Assembly (NCBI GenBank): GCA_039654915.1
Contig: CM077599.1
Location: 70,152,001-70,216,000 of the forward strand
Source of the DNA: Aquilaria yunnanensis
Taxonomy: Eukaryota; Streptophyta; Magnoliopsida; Malvales; Thymelaeaceae
Length of the DNA: 64,000 nt
Direction of reading: 5' to 3'
Position numbers and translations under genes: made by a program. The notes beneath the pieces are model-generated. The model was not told where the DNA came from. It searched no databases and worked only from the letters and a program-made list of their open reading frames with translations. Shown here piece by piece: positions 10,700 through 23,410 of this stretch; position 1 is the first letter of the stretch; the number at the start of each line of letters is the position of its first letter.

Positions 10700-11712
10700 T
10701 TCTGTCCCTACGTCTCTCTCTCATTTTCTTTTTGCCATTATGCGAAAATTAAAAAAAACAACTCTATTAAAAGCAGAAGAACTATTGCCATAAAACATCA
10801 ATTTCGTTTTCAAGCAGTCCCACGTTCCCAGCTCCAAAGTTTTGCCCAACAATCGCTTTATCCCATTAATTTTCTTACAATCCAATCTATCTCTTATATT
10901 TGTACTGATTTTGAGTGCGAAAAAGAATCGTTTGTCAAGTTGAACATTTGAGTAATCAGCACTTATATGTATGTTTTCGAGAGAAATGACGCTTTTGGTT
11001 CTAAAACTTTGCATGTTTTTCTATTTTAATCGTAAATCTTTTTTACTTTTCTAAATAATTCTTTTCCAAGTTCTAGAATCAGCCATTAAACTTTGCAACT
11101 ATGTAGTAACTAGTTCTAAAAATATTCATTTTTCTCACATCATTGTTTTAAATTTTTAGTTAAACTGTTTTACAAATATCTTTTAGTAAACTCAAAACGT
11201 ACAATAATTTTTGGACAATTAATAGAATAATTTTTTCTCTATAAATACTGATCTTGTAAATCTAGGACTAACTAGTAATACAAGTTTTGATTTTGAAAAG
11301 TGAAAAGCTTCCAGGACTCAAACAGAAAAGTATGATAAACTTTTGTACTAAAGTTCCCTTTCACCCATGTTTTCCCACGCAAATTGATGTAGTTTTTCTA
11401 TTATGGACATATATTCAATTACAAATACTGGTCCAACTGCACTACAAATAGCCTAACCCACCAACCAACTAGCGCCAAGAAATTAACCATATTGCCACTA
11501 GACAAATCTCTACTTCTTCCTCAAGAAACCCTTTCTCGCTGCCAGTAGCAATGCTGCCTCTTGTCGTCTTCCATTTCCATCCACTTCACCAGAACCTTTC
11601 CATGACATCACCAGAAATTCATGATGTACAGCTCTTCTTAAGTAGATTGTCTCCAAACGAAGTTTTCCGAGATCAAATCAGCAGAAGCGCAACATAAAAT
11701 ACTAGCCGCCGG
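10700..11712. other. Spacer, nothing recognised
   Basis: AT-rich with T-tracts. No protein-like frame, terminal repeat or RNA gene was seen. A slightly more C-rich stretch at 11500-11620 has no identifiable coding content. Confidence 0.5.
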
Positions 11713-11720
11713 GTTGTGGC

Positions 11721-14700
11721 CATAGTTACTTGATACACGACACAGTAGAATTTGTGGTACGGGCATAGGTACATGGTATGTTAACTTCTATAATACGCGG
11801 TATAGGGGTAGTGTGCTTGGGTACGTAATTCATTAAAAGGATACGTAGGATTTGTGTGTGTACAGGTATATATATTTATATGTATAATATAGTTTATAGA
11901 ATATATAAAACTTGTATTATTAGCAAAATAAGAGTACTTTAATATTCAAACAACTAAAACATCAAACTTAAAAAAATGCATCAACAACCTAGAAATCAAA
12001 AAAACAAATATCTCTATATTTTAATCCTTCTTACTCTTTTGAGAAGTCTTGCTAATAATAAAATGAGAAATACTTGTTTGCTATAATGAAAAATGGCGAC
12101 CTTGAAACTTGCTAAAGTTTGTTCCAACACTTAGGGTGAATTTTGGAGCATTATAATATAGCCTCAATATTGGGTCATCCTATAACTTCCAACTACCGAC
12201 CAACTTATTTGACTTGGCTGCATCATTGTCATTCAATAAATTCCATCTCATCCCTTGTAGTCTAACAATAGAGTCATCGACATAAATCTCCTCAAGATCA
12301 ACTTCTCACTTCTTATAGGGTCCATTCTTATAACTTTCAGTGAAGTGAGATAACAAATGAATGTTTGAGTGAATAAACACTAATTTATCAACTCTAGTAG
12401 AATTCAAATGATTCCTTTTAACATTGTGAATGAAAGAGTAGGTACTTCAATTTCTCTTAGCAGATGAACTAGTAATTGGTTGAAATAGTGCCTTCTTGAC
12501 TATTCAGCTAGCTCTGGTGTTTTTGATCCATAGAAAACCCACCAATCAATTGAATCCATTGTTATAGCATCAGTTTGAGCAGCCACCACGGAAAAAAGCC
12601 CTTTGTGCATATGCAAAGTAGCGAATTATTCTTGCAACAATTTTGCCTCTTTGGAGTTTTTTGCAATTTTATCAAATGTTTTATAGACTTCCTGCACCAC
12701 TTCCTTGCCTTCATTTGGAGCCTTCCTAGCCATGTTTCTTGGTGCCTGTGTTGTAAGATATTCATGATTATAAATTCTTGGTGTAAGTGCAAAACCAAGA
12801 CAATGAATCTTCCAATTACTATTGTTAAAAGTAACTAGAAGAAGTACAAGGGAAGCAAATCTTATTTTAGCCACTTTCAATAACTCTAACTTTTATTGAC
12901 TTTTGAATATAGCTAAAACATGAGAATGATTCAAGAAATATTTCACAAATTTTCCCCCCTTTTATACATTCATCAACCAATCAAATGTTCTAACAAAATC
13001 CTCGAAAATAAGATTCAAAGCATGAACAACACAAGGAAACCAAAAAATATGCTTATGTACTTTTTTAATCTTTTTACTAGCAGGTTTGCAATTAATTGCA
13101 TTGTCAGTCATAACTTGGAGAACATTATAAGGCCCCACTTCTTCAATGGCTTTCAATAAATAATCTGTAATTTCCATACTGGTTTGCTTAATCCCTCAAA
13201 AGTTATTAGCACACAAAAACATTGGTCCACGACAATTAATTGCTAGAACATTGATCAATGGCTCTTTCTTGCTGTTGGACCATTCATCTAACATAATTGA
13301 AACACCTTTTGCACGCTAAGTGTCCATTATAGGATATAAATCTTTCTTAACACTTCTTTTGCACTCATTATACAAAGTTGTTCTCGCATTCTCGAAAGAT
13401 GAAAGATGGTGGTTGATAATCTTTATAAGCTTTCTTATTGCAAAAATCATCCCATGAAATTTGAGATTTTGTAACACATTAAACGAAATTCCATTAGCAT
13501 ATAATGCTCACATGATTTTTTGATCAACAGCATATCACTCCATCATTTGAAAATACTCCTCAATTTTCTGAGTTTATGGATTGATCTTTATAAAAATAGA
13601 ATTTTTCAGCAATGAGGAAACACTTGATTTCTCAGCTTCAACCATTATTCTTGTCAATTTCTCATATGCTTCCTGGTTTCTTATTAACACATTGCGACAT
13701 GTAAATTTTGCTTTTTTTCCTGGAAGAGCACCAAGAAAATGATAATAGATTCTAGTATATGAACTCTTGAATTATTTTTTGCAATGATTGCATGACCAAA
13801 TGTTTGTCCCTCCAGTATTTTTTTCTAGCTTGAGATTCTGCTTCATAAAAAGTAACTTCTCACAGTAACGATTTTTGCTTGATATATGTAGTTGGGGCTT
13901 TTTTAGAAGTCTTACCCTTTGATGATTGAGATTGATATTCTTTAATAATTTCCACCTTCTGTACATCTTCATCACCACTTGATTATATTTCTGTGGCTAA
14001 ATTTTGTGGCTTAGAATGAATCTATTAAAAATACTTGCATTTTCCAAACACCATGGTTGAACTTGAAATTTTGTGTTCTAGAACTTTCAGTCTCAACTCT
14101 GGCAAGCAGCAAGAGGTAGAGCCCTTGTGGTTTAACAGCTTTTTAAACCTAAGGTCTTAAACAAATCTTAAATTAAAGTAGTGCTAGGAGTCTATGTGTA
14201 CTACTAGGAAGAGTAGGATTCTATTACTTTTATAATTCTATTAAATAATAGTAAGAAATTCATTTAATAAATTGATTTCTTTGTCATTTTCCTATTATAC
14301 TTTAAGTCCTTAACATCTAGGCACTAGGTAGTAGGTTCCCCAATTTCTTTTCTTTTATTCTCTCCAGATTCTTACCTTCAATTAAACTCCAATTTTTCGA
14401 GTCTTCATAACTTTTGTAACATCACAGACTTGCAACACCTCCATCCAATTTTCTAAGCATCTTCACTACCCTCTGACTATCTCTATCCCAAGTCAATCCT
14501 ATATTCGAGCCAATCTGAACAGTCAATGGCTTTACTTCTCTTGAATCTTTAAGAAAACTCTACTCCCTCTTCTTTTTTGAATCTTTCCAAGCTTAATTGA
14601 CCACTGCTTCAATAAGTCCAGAGTCACCCACCGGCAATTGGCTAGATTTGCGGATCTAGTTCAATTGGTATGTTTCTATGCTGTGATTAGGTACGATGCA

Positions 14701-14746
14701 CCAGAAACAAAGTACGGAGGCATAGGCTCTGAATCTAGTAACTATG
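11721..14746 (-). mobile_element. hAT-family DNA transposon, 3.0 kb, decayed
   Basis: Terminal inverted repeats CATAGTTACT (11721-11730) and AGTAACTATG (14737-14746) bound the element. Eight-base flanks GTTGTGGC (11713-11720) and GTTATGAC (14747-14754) match at six positions, as an aged 8 bp hAT target duplication would. Subterminal GCATAGG/GTAC motifs occur inverted near both ends (about 11760 and 14715). A broken hAT transposase lies inside on the minus strand. Confidence 0.7.
12090..14000 (-). pseudogene. hAT transposase (BED finger, DUF659, hATC), broken
   Basis: Read on the minus strand, domain order is that of plant BED-DUF659-hATC transposases. A BED-finger start (WSCNHCKK, about 13790) comes first. 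Next is a DUF659-like block (VSIMLDEWSNSK about 13300, VLQVMTDNAINCK about 13100, CVVHALNLIFED about 13010). A middle block follows (HCLGFALTPRIYNHEYL, about 12780), then a C-terminal dimerisation block (WWVFYGSKTPELAE, about 12520). Stop codons and frameshifts occur throughout, so no functional transposase can be made. It accounts for most of the interior of the element at 11721-14746. Confidence 0.75.
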
Positions 14747-14754
14747 GTTATGAC

Positions 14755-15082
14755 ACAACCTCCATTGCTACCCTGATCCCATGATTGCTGCTTGCTGTCA
14801 CAAACAACTCAAGTCACGCCTTCCTTGTCATGACACCAAATTGTGTGGAGAATTATGGAGATCTCCTAAAGCAACACCCTCAATGGAGACAATCAAAGAA
14901 CTCTCCCTTTATCTTTAGACATTAACTTCTAATTATACATATCTAAAAAATTATCATGACACATCTCCCTACTATATATATACATTTCTCTATTTCACCA
15001 AAATTTTCAAGGTCTATTGGGGCTTTTTTAGTATATTTTAAGTCATAAAGACAAAGAATTATTTAAAAATAATATATATGAC
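14755..15082. other. Spacer, nothing recognised
   Basis: AT-rich sequence between the hAT element and the tandem repeat. No coding signal seen. Confidence 0.4.
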
Positions 15083-15907
15083 ATTACTAAGGGTATGGAA
15101 TCATAAATCATAAAAAATGATGTTGTGTCTAAAACAATAGGGTGACTATTTCAAAATTTTATGCCACATTTGTTTGGAATAATAAGTGAATGTGTATACA
15201 CTTTTTATAGACATAACTATATTATTAAGAGTATGGAATCACAAGTTATAAAAAATGTAATGAATCTTAAACAATAAAGAGGATGAATTGCAATTTTTAT
15301 GTCAAATGCATCTAAAACAATATAAAGATGTTTATATACACTTTATAGCCAGTAGATATTTCTAAAATTATTGAATTACAAGTTATAAAAAAGATGGTGT
15401 GTTTAAAATGAAAAGGCAATATGTTCTAATTTTTATGCCATATGTGTCTAAAATAATAGGCAGATATGTATATACGTTCTATTGACACTACGATATTACT
15501 AAAAGTATGAAATCACAAGTCATAAAAAATAATGATGTGCTTAAAATAATACAGCAACATGTTACAAGTTTTATGCCAAATACATTTGAAATAATAAGCA
15601 GATGTGTATATACGTTCTAGACACGAAGATATGACTAAGGGCATCACATCACAAATCCAAATAAAAATGATGATGTATGTGAAACAATAAGGGGATATGT
15701 TCCAATTTTTTATGGCAAATGCATATAAAACAATAGGGGGATATATAGATGCGCTTTATAGACATTACTACATTACTAAAGATATTGAATCATGGGTCTA
15801 TAGAAAAATTATGATGTGTCTAAAACGTTTGGGTGATGTGTATGATTTTTTATGCCATATGTGCTTAAAGCAATAGGTGAATATGTATCCACATGATACA
15901 TTCCCTA
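15083..15907 (+). repeat. Six degenerate tandem copies of a ~138 bp AT-rich repeat
   Basis: Units begin with ATTACTAA or a variant at 15083, 15221, 15358, 15495, 15631 and 15772, with the last ending near 15907 (spacings 136-141 bp). Each carries GxATxxAATCAxAAxTxATAAAAAA, a TAAAAxAATA box, TTTTATGCCA and GTATATAC(A/G)xTxTA in the same order. The copies have diverged substantially, so the array is old. The unit length is close to that of plant satellite families, but the array is short. Confidence 0.8.
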
Positions 15908-18168
15908 CCTAACTAAAAAATGCAACGACAATGACTTAAAGGTAAGTGCACCTATCACTTTGTAGCATAGAAGTGGTGAATGTCAAGGTCATATTTCACG
16001 CGTCTGAGGGTGTCTACCCTACTCCATCTTTTCTCTATTATTGAATCAACAATTATGACTGTTGATAACTAGAACTACCAAATAATTGAAACTAAACTAC
16101 TGCTATGAATAACTGATCAAAAGCAATAAGAAACAAAAAAATAGATCAACAATCAACAAAGATCATGCTTATGTATGAATTCCCCTAGAACTTTCTTATA
16201 AACTACTTCTAATTCAGTTCATTCAAAATATAGTGCACTCGAACCATGGAGAACTCCTAGGTTCATCAAACTCCTCTCTTGAGGCAACTAAACCCTATCC
16301 TCATGTTGATTGATCGAAAATCCCTTCTTAACCAAAACCTCTAAAAATGCATATACACTTTGAGAATCTCAATACTAGGCTTTACCTTAGTTCAAAGGTC
16401 TTATGTCGGTCTATCTTTAGACTTACATGCAATCCCTTCTAGTCATATGTTGATCAAACCAAGCAAACAAGCAGTTAGCTTAACGTGTTTGAAATCATGT
16501 ATAAAATTAATAAACTAGCTACTATTAACTCAACAAATCATGAAGCACATATGGGCAAATGGTAAGAAACTATATTTGATTAAACCAAATATCATAGCAA
16601 CAAACTTGTTCTAGATTTAATCTATTCTAAACATGAATAGAAATTTAGCTCATCATCCAAAAAAGAAAACACAATGCAAATAGAAGAAAACTAAAAAGAG
16701 AAGACTCCATCTCTGAATATCTTCTGATCCAAAAAATCCTTGCTTCAATGTGATCTAGATGATGTTGATCATCCAAAACAAATTCTTCTCTCTCTACTAT
16801 GAACCCTAGGCTAATTCAACGCTATACAAACTCCAACTATGTGAATCTCCTCAAAAAATTACAAAATTTTCAACTTATACAATATTATAGCCACTGCAAA
16901 AAAAAAAGTCACTTTTCAACTGCTAATTTTCCAACAACCTTGCCATAGGAAGTTTCAAACATGTTAAGCCGTTGGAGAAAATATATAAATTTCCCTAACA
17001 GCTTCGCATTGGAAATATTTTCTGAAGCCTTAAAAAATGTTACTTTATAAATGTTGGGGTTTAAATTACATCAAAATTATAGATGATGGACTTTTTTTTG
17101 ACACAAGATAGATGAAGGACTTAATGTTGTAATTATTGGACTGAGTATAAATATTCTTGATCTCTTTATTCTCCACCTTACGCAATCTCTCCTCTCTCCC
17201 TTCCTCTCTTACTCCCGTAAACTGAGCCTCGTTTTCAACTAGGTTTGGCAATGGCGGCGCTACTGTAAGGTTGAATTTTCCGGCAACACACTACCGTGTC
17301 TAAAAATAAGTTTTCATAATTTTTATTTTTTTTCCATCATTCAATTAGTCATTACTTCCTATTCAACTTTCTTTTAAGCCACTTCTTCTAAGACTCAACC
17401 ATTTTTCATTAATCGGACTTTAAAGTTTCGGTTTGATTTTTTTCTTCTAGAAATTTGATTTGTATTTTTGGTTTTGATCTTCTTATTCTATCATTTAACT
17501 TCTTCTAAAGTCATTTCGTCAAATTTTGAACCAATTTTTGTAAATGAGAGTTTAAAATTTTGAAACCCTATTATATTTTCCTGAAAATGAGAAAAACGCT
17601 TTCTCGATCTCTCGCAACCATCTTGCTCTTTCGTTTACGATCGACCTTCTCTTCAAGTTCAAACTAGTGATGGTATGATATTTCTCTGCCCCGCCTCTCT
17701 CTCTTTCTCATTGTTCATCTCGATCGATCTCTTTCTTTCAATCGATCTTTTTCTCTGTCGATCTCTAGCTCTTGAAGATTTTATTAGGGATAGTATTTTT
17801 TCATTGGATTTTAGTTCCAAGGTAATTTGTTTGTACCTATTTGGATCCATTTGATCGAGAGAAAGTAGGATAGGAAGCTCCCTAAAGCCATTGGTGAAGC
17901 AAAAACTATTTTAGTTACTACCTAATACCTAATTCTTGTCAAATATGATATTTAATTTAGGGATCAAAGTAAAGGAAAAAGGGGTACATGAACACTTTCT
18001 TCCTTTCTTGCGTTTTATTCAACTTCGGGTTTGATTCTATTTCAGCCCATTTAGCTACAAATTATTAATTTGCATTGGTCGTATGTTGATTAATTGATCC
18101 CATAAGAATTGGTATGCCCTTTGCCTTGGAAAAATTATTCATCATGGAGACACAGCTGTGACCCTGAT
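15908..18168. other. Spacer with possible old retroelement and promoter-like sequence
   Basis: No intact gene. The stretch at 15940-16020 (GTAAGTGCACCTATCACTTT onward) resembles non-coding LTR-retroelement sequence common in plants, without terminal repeats that I can pair. At 17146-17160 a TATA-like GAGTATAAATATTC is followed by a pyrimidine-rich leader-like region (17170-17240), but no coding frame follows. The stretch at 17650-17770 is rich in CGATCTCTTTCT-type simple sequence. Confidence 0.3.
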
Positions 18169-18179
18169 CATCACTACTA

Positions 18180-18560
18180 AAAAACATGTTTTAGTGACAG
18201 TTATTAGCGATAAAAAGTCGTCACTAATATCATGCTAGTGATGGTAACTAGCGACGGTTAGCATTCACAATCTAGATGCTCACTATTTTTTTGGAACTGT
18301 GGTATCACTGAAGTGTTAGCAATGGATAACTTTCACTAAGTTAACGAAGGTCGGTTGTCACTAGTTTAGCGAAGGGAAGCCGTTGCTAGTTTAGCGAAGG
18401 CTACTCGTCACTACATTAGTGAATCCTGTTAGTTGCTACTTCCTTTAGTTTAGTGACGGTCTATTGTTACTAAGTTAGAGAAAGTCCTTTGTCGGTAGTT
18501 GAGCGACGGTCAATAGTCACTAACTTTGTTTGTATTAGCGAGGGGCATTTGTTGGTAATT
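18180..18560 (+). repeat. CACTA-1 subterminal repeat array, left end
   Basis: Many short variants of GTCACTAxTTTAGCGAAGG and TTAGTGACGG occur in both orientations with little spacing. In En/Spm such arrays bind the element's DNA-binding transposase protein and are needed for excision. The array continues at 19318-19510 after an insertion. Confidence 0.7.
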
Positions 18561-19317
18561 TACAGCCTGTTCGTTTCAATTTTTCATGACTCTATTAACA
18601 CGTTTTTGCAAGTTCCATGAAAGTTTACATGGACTCCATTTTTTTTGTTCCTTATATGCCTTTACTTAACCCATCCCAAATTCCCAATTGCTCTGCCTCT
18701 TACATTTCCCTTTGACCTAACATTGCCGTCGGTAACCGCATCGTCACGTCCTCCTCCACCTTTCCCTTTTGCTCCAACAGTTGTTTCTTTCAAAGATCAA
18801 ACACCGACTTGATCAAAGATAATGTTCAGCTAGACCTGGCTTTGTTGAACTGTCTCGTTCGAGGCCCCCCACTAAACGCTACTCTCCGATTTGTCTCGTA
18901 CACTATCTCCACCGCCTTGAGAGGAGGTGACGTAAACCAGCTCTGAGTAGAAATCTGGTACAGAGACAAGTGAAAAGAGATGAATGAGAGAGACAAGTAA
19001 GAAATCTAGTATAGAGACGAATGAGAGAGACAAGTGATAAATCTGGAATGAAGACGATTGAGAGAGCTAGTGGAAATGGGTGAGAAAGAGGAGAGAAGAA
19101 ATCTGGTGGAGATGAAAGAGGCAATTGGGAGATGCACCAGAATGTAGCTTTTGTGTAGACAAGGGTATTTGGACAAAAGTCAATCCAACGTGACATTGCC
19201 TTAGGCTGTAAATAAAGCTAACAATAAGGGCAGTAAGCATTTTCTTTATACTCAGGGTCCCATAAAAAATGAAAAAACACATTAACTTGAATATGTTAAT
19301 TTTACCCAAACTTGGCC
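18561..19317. mobile_element. Probable non-autonomous insertion in the CACTA-1 subterminal array
   Basis: Subterminal repeats stop at about 18560 and resume at 19318. The intervening ~755 bp begins AGCCTGTTCG and ends CTTGGCCT, giving weak inverted ends of a kind common in plant MITE/hAT elements. Inside, 18950-19070 holds two to three copies of a ~50 bp purine-rich unit (AGAAATCTxGTAxAGAGACxA). I could not define a target-site duplication, so the edges are approximate. Confidence 0.35.
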
Positions 19318-19739
19318 TTAGTGACTGTAGTTTGTCGCTAAGTATAGCAAAGGTTTTTTGTCGTTAATTTCTATAGTTTAGCGAGGGTTTAGTGTCACTA
19401 AGTTAGCAAAGGTGTTTCGTTGCTAAATGTTAGCAATAACTCGTAGTCATTAAATGGGGCCATTTAAGCGACTCTTGGCTATTGCTATATAGCGACGGTT
19501 TGCCTTCCTATAGTCATATTTTTGCCAACATTCTCAATCACCCACTCACTTCATTTCTTTCCTACATACATCACAATGTGGTCATCCATTCCACACAATT
19601 CTAACAGTCATACAACAAAAGCACTTTTATATATCCAGCAATATGAAGCACATCAAACATGTCATTTGATAGTCAAAACACATATGGTTCCAAAACATAT
19701 TTCTGCTAAATCCTAATCGAAGTACATATAAGACAATAC

Positions 19740-20690
19740 TAGCCCTTGCCTACCCAGTTTTGTGAGCAATAGTACCTAATCGTCGGATTTTGGTGTAATC
19801 GGTTGACTCTTCCCTATCGTCTGCCATAAGCATGCCATCTACTCTTGGTGCCTATGCTCCATTTGTGCAACAATGTTACTCAACTGATCTTGGCAGTGCC
19901 ACTCTATCTACTGAATATGCCTATCCATCACCGTCTTCCTTGAATTGGGGCGTCTGTGTGAATGGCATTAACATAATAGATCCATCACCGTAATATGAGC
20001 AATGTTGACCGGGCACCAAATATCTCTTTGAACCTATTCCTGGGATGCACCCCTTCTTTTTCCCTCCAGCAATCTCCGCAAAAAGTAATGTCTCATCAGA
20101 CTCAACCTCACCCTCTGAACGCTGTGTCATCTCCTCCACTTCTGCAAGATCTTTAGCCTGTATATTGCTCCGCAATTCAAATATATCAACTAGGTCATTA
20201 TATGGTTCAGAATATTTAAAGTTATGTAATATGAGTATTCCTTAATACTAACCCCAAAAGTTTCCACCTTCTTATTCACCTTGTTCCCATCTTTCTTGGT
20301 GTAGCATTTGTTCCATGTTTTGAAAAATTTGAAGTCCTTCTTTTTAGGATCAGCCTCCTGCATTGTAATGATTCGGGAGAAGTTGTTAGTTTCAAAATTA
20401 TATTAATCGATAGGACGAGAGTATAAACCCAAATTTAGCTGTCTTACCATCTTCAGCCTATGTCCTGATACTGAGACACGGCCTCCAGCATAATTAGCCA
20501 TCTTTTCCCCAGATGCACATTGAATCTGGCTCATCCTAGATGACATCGCCTTAAAGTCAGGTGAAGCCCACCATGCCTCAAGCGTAGCAAGGGTCTCCGT
20601 TGTCATCCATTTTGCTTTCTCCCTTTGCTTTTTCAGATCCTTTGCTTTCTGAAAATCTGTGGACTATTAAGCAGAATTGTAAACAACCAG
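19740..20690 (-). pseudogene. Ptta/En/Spm-type transposase protein of CACTA-1, decayed
   Basis: The minus strand encodes LATLEAWWASPDFKAMSSR and NYAGGRVSVSGHRLKMV (about 20590-20450), then after intron-like sequence a block with GIGSKRYLVPGQHC and TQTPQF (about 20040-19940). These are the hallmarks of plant Ptta/En/Spm transposases (Pfam Transposase_24), with the aromatic ATPEF-like and YAGG motifs. The CACTA-2 protein at 39256-41032 has the matching blocks (YWATPEF, MTYAGGSILMSAHR, GLGSEQCVIPGR, TQTPQF). By analogy with En/Spm it would bind the subterminal repeats. It lacks an intact frame and has no Tnp2 partner in this copy. Confidence 0.65.
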
Positions 20691-20699
20691 ACAAGAAAA

Positions 20700-22714
20700 T
20701 TCATCACTTACTGCTAGAAACAACTATGTAAAAGGAAGGATTATGGGAAAAGAGAATACTAACCAATGCCCTTGACTATTTTCAATATAATGTGAAGACC
20801 ATCAATATTTTCTAAATCCTCACATACTCTGAACAGATCTATCAGCTTGGGGAAAAATTCTTGCTGCATTAGATAAAAGTAATTTCAAAACAATCACTTA
20901 GACTAAAAGATGAAAAAAGACTGACTAAGAGAATACAGATTGTGTAAACAAAAAGTTGAACACACCAAAAAGGATATGCAAACACTTTTGGAGGAGAATA
21001 TTAATTGTGATATAAGAGACATAATTCTTACTGACAGGATTGGAGGGAGAAGATTAAGAAATCTATACCCACCCCCAACCCACACCCTCCTTGACGATTA
21101 AAACAAGAATGAGTACATAAGTAAAATGCACCACTTGTTGCTTTAGAATGGATCTAATGCTCCAACAACACTTATCCAAAAGGCATCCAACTAAGTATCC
21201 TGTAAAAACACATAGGAACGCAAGCAAGGATGAACTCTTGTACCAAGTTGTCATAAATGAGCAAACCAATCACCATATATGGTACCCTTACTTGCACCCC
21301 TTATCAATTTTGATAAAACCCAAAAGATAAGCACATGCTAACTAGAATTCTTAGCACATTTTTGAGTGGATGTCAGGTCAATTTTCCAGGGCTATTTCCA
21401 TTACATAAACACCTATTTGATTTATTTCTAAGTTTTGAAGAATTTATAAATATACATATTTTTGCTTAAGTTGAACATTTTCTTTCAAATGTCAACTTTT
21501 CAGTACAACAATATATATACTGTATATACAAAGATCATTTCGCTGATCCAATTAAATGGCTCTAAATACTTTGGGAATATCTCATCTTCATCCCAAATAA
21601 TTTCATGATTCTTCTTCATGGGAAAACAGTTCAAATTTTATAAAAGCGCAGCTTCTATACGTCCACACATGTGTACAAAATGTGTTGTGTTTTTTTTTTT
21701 TTTTATTGAAGAGATAAAGAGCTTTAAATTCGCTAATAAAGCAACTTAAACGGTATAGAGCAGAAAAGAGAAATAACCAGGAGCAGAAACCACAAAAACT
21801 ACACACACGAAAAAAAAGCCAACTATAGCACCACCAAACACAGCAACAGAAAAGACTACAAAAAACAACTCATGACCTCAACTCCAGACCAGACGACCGA
21901 TGCATTCCTTCCTTTGCTTTACCATACATTCTATCAACATTACTGTTATTTCTCTAAGAACATGGGTCACAGCAACAATCATTTGTCTTGATCACAGTCA
22001 AATTTCATATTATAATTGGAATTAAGTTGGCTACTTACTATATTTGTTTCAAGATACAAGATTTCAGAATAACCTCATTCTCTATAACTAAAAATCTGGG
22101 CACATTTTTGGGTGGCTGTCCGGACTATTTTCCAGGGCTATTTACATTAAAAAAATACCTTAGTCTGTTAATATATTTTTTTTTAAGTTGAAGAAATGAA
22201 TGCGCCGACCCCAATGTCTATGGATTTGCTAGAGAGGCTATACCTGATTAGAATTGAGGGAAAATAAATCCAATCACCGAGTTGGGAGCGCAGACACTTC
22301 CATTCTTTCACGTATCCAACATATAAAGAGGACAGAAGCAGACATAAACATCCGAAAACAAATTAACTTGGGAGCACAGCAACAAATGAATTAAAGGAAG
22401 GAATCCAAGAAAACGCACCGACTTCCAATTGTTCTTCCACTTCGCAAAAATCCCTGTAGTTGAACGAAAATGAAATGAAACCATAATTAACGATAACGCT
22501 TCAATTCGAAACCCCAAAATGAGGAATATCGAGAATCGGAGATGTAACCTCAAGAAGGAACGATTTGCGCGATGAATCTGGGAGAAAAATGGAGGATGGA
22601 GCCCGTGGAGTGCGTCCGGAGTGCCGACAGTGGCTGGAGGTGAAAAGGCAAACCTGAGTGTTTGGCCGAGTGTTCGCTTGTCTGAGACGCAAGAAGTTAT
22701 GTTAAAATTTTAAT
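20700..22714. other. CACTA-1 interior without recognisable coding content
   Basis: AT-rich, possibly introns and leader of the minus-strand gene. Two direct repeats of ~110 bp (21350-21475 and 22096-22195) share CACATTTTTG(A/G)GTGG and TTTTCCAGGGCTATTT. A slightly GC-richer stretch at 22540-22690 could be the 5' leader. A 20-base T run lies near 21690. Confidence 0.35.
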
Positions 22715-22719
22715 TCAAA

Positions 22720-23160
22720 ATAGTGGCTAATGTCCATCGCTAGTTTAACAAAGGCAACTTGTCACTACATTTAGAGACCTTGAACCCTCACTAAATTTTC
22801 ACGTATGCATTTTTTTTTGTTTTTCTCCTCATTCTCGCAAATTACTAGAATAATTGGAAAATTTTTGCAGGTCCTTATAAGAATTACTTAACATTTTTTA
22901 AAGAATTAAAAGTTTTACTTGTGGGCATAAACCCCGTTAATTTATATATACATCTCCTTTCACTAATTTGTAGAACAATTGAGGAATTTACCGACTGAAA
23001 CCATCACAATTTAGCGACAACCAGCAGCAGCAAGTCCTTTAGCAATAAACGAAGGCAAACCTTCATAAATATTGCAACAGCAAAAAGTTACTAAGTAGTA
23101 ACGGGAAAAACTCACTAAGTGTTAGTGACACTTAACCGTTACCAACTTTCCACTCCAAAA
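22720..23160 (+). repeat. CACTA-1 subterminal repeats, right side, inner part
   Basis: Variants of CATCGCTAGTTTAACAAAGG, TTAGCGACAACC and TTAGTGACACTTAACCG recur. The array is continued by 30597-30836 on the far side of the LTR insertion. Confidence 0.6.
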
Positions 23161-23310
23161 AAACATTCTATTCATTTTTTTTTCTGATTCATTTTCCACA
23201 CAAAATTAAATAAATGCAATTATTTTACAAAGTGAATCACTTAATTAATGGTACATATAGAGAATGGAATTGACTAGATATGAAGCATGAAAAGCCTAAT
23301 TTGTACACTT

Positions 23311-23331
23311 TATACACACACACACACACAA
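23311..23331 (+). repeat. (CA)n microsatellite
   Basis: A short run of alternating CA lies inside the right part of CACTA-1. Confidence 0.8.
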
Positions 23332-23410
23332 TTCTATGCTTGTAGTCAAATTAGAGATGGCAGAGTGTCGGAATTTCTAGCGACAACACACCATATCTAA
23401 ACATAACACA

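Noticed and set aside
16893..16915. CACTGCAAAAAAA, resembling a CACTA terminus
   Set aside because: No partner inverted end, no 3 bp duplication and no subterminal array could be found.
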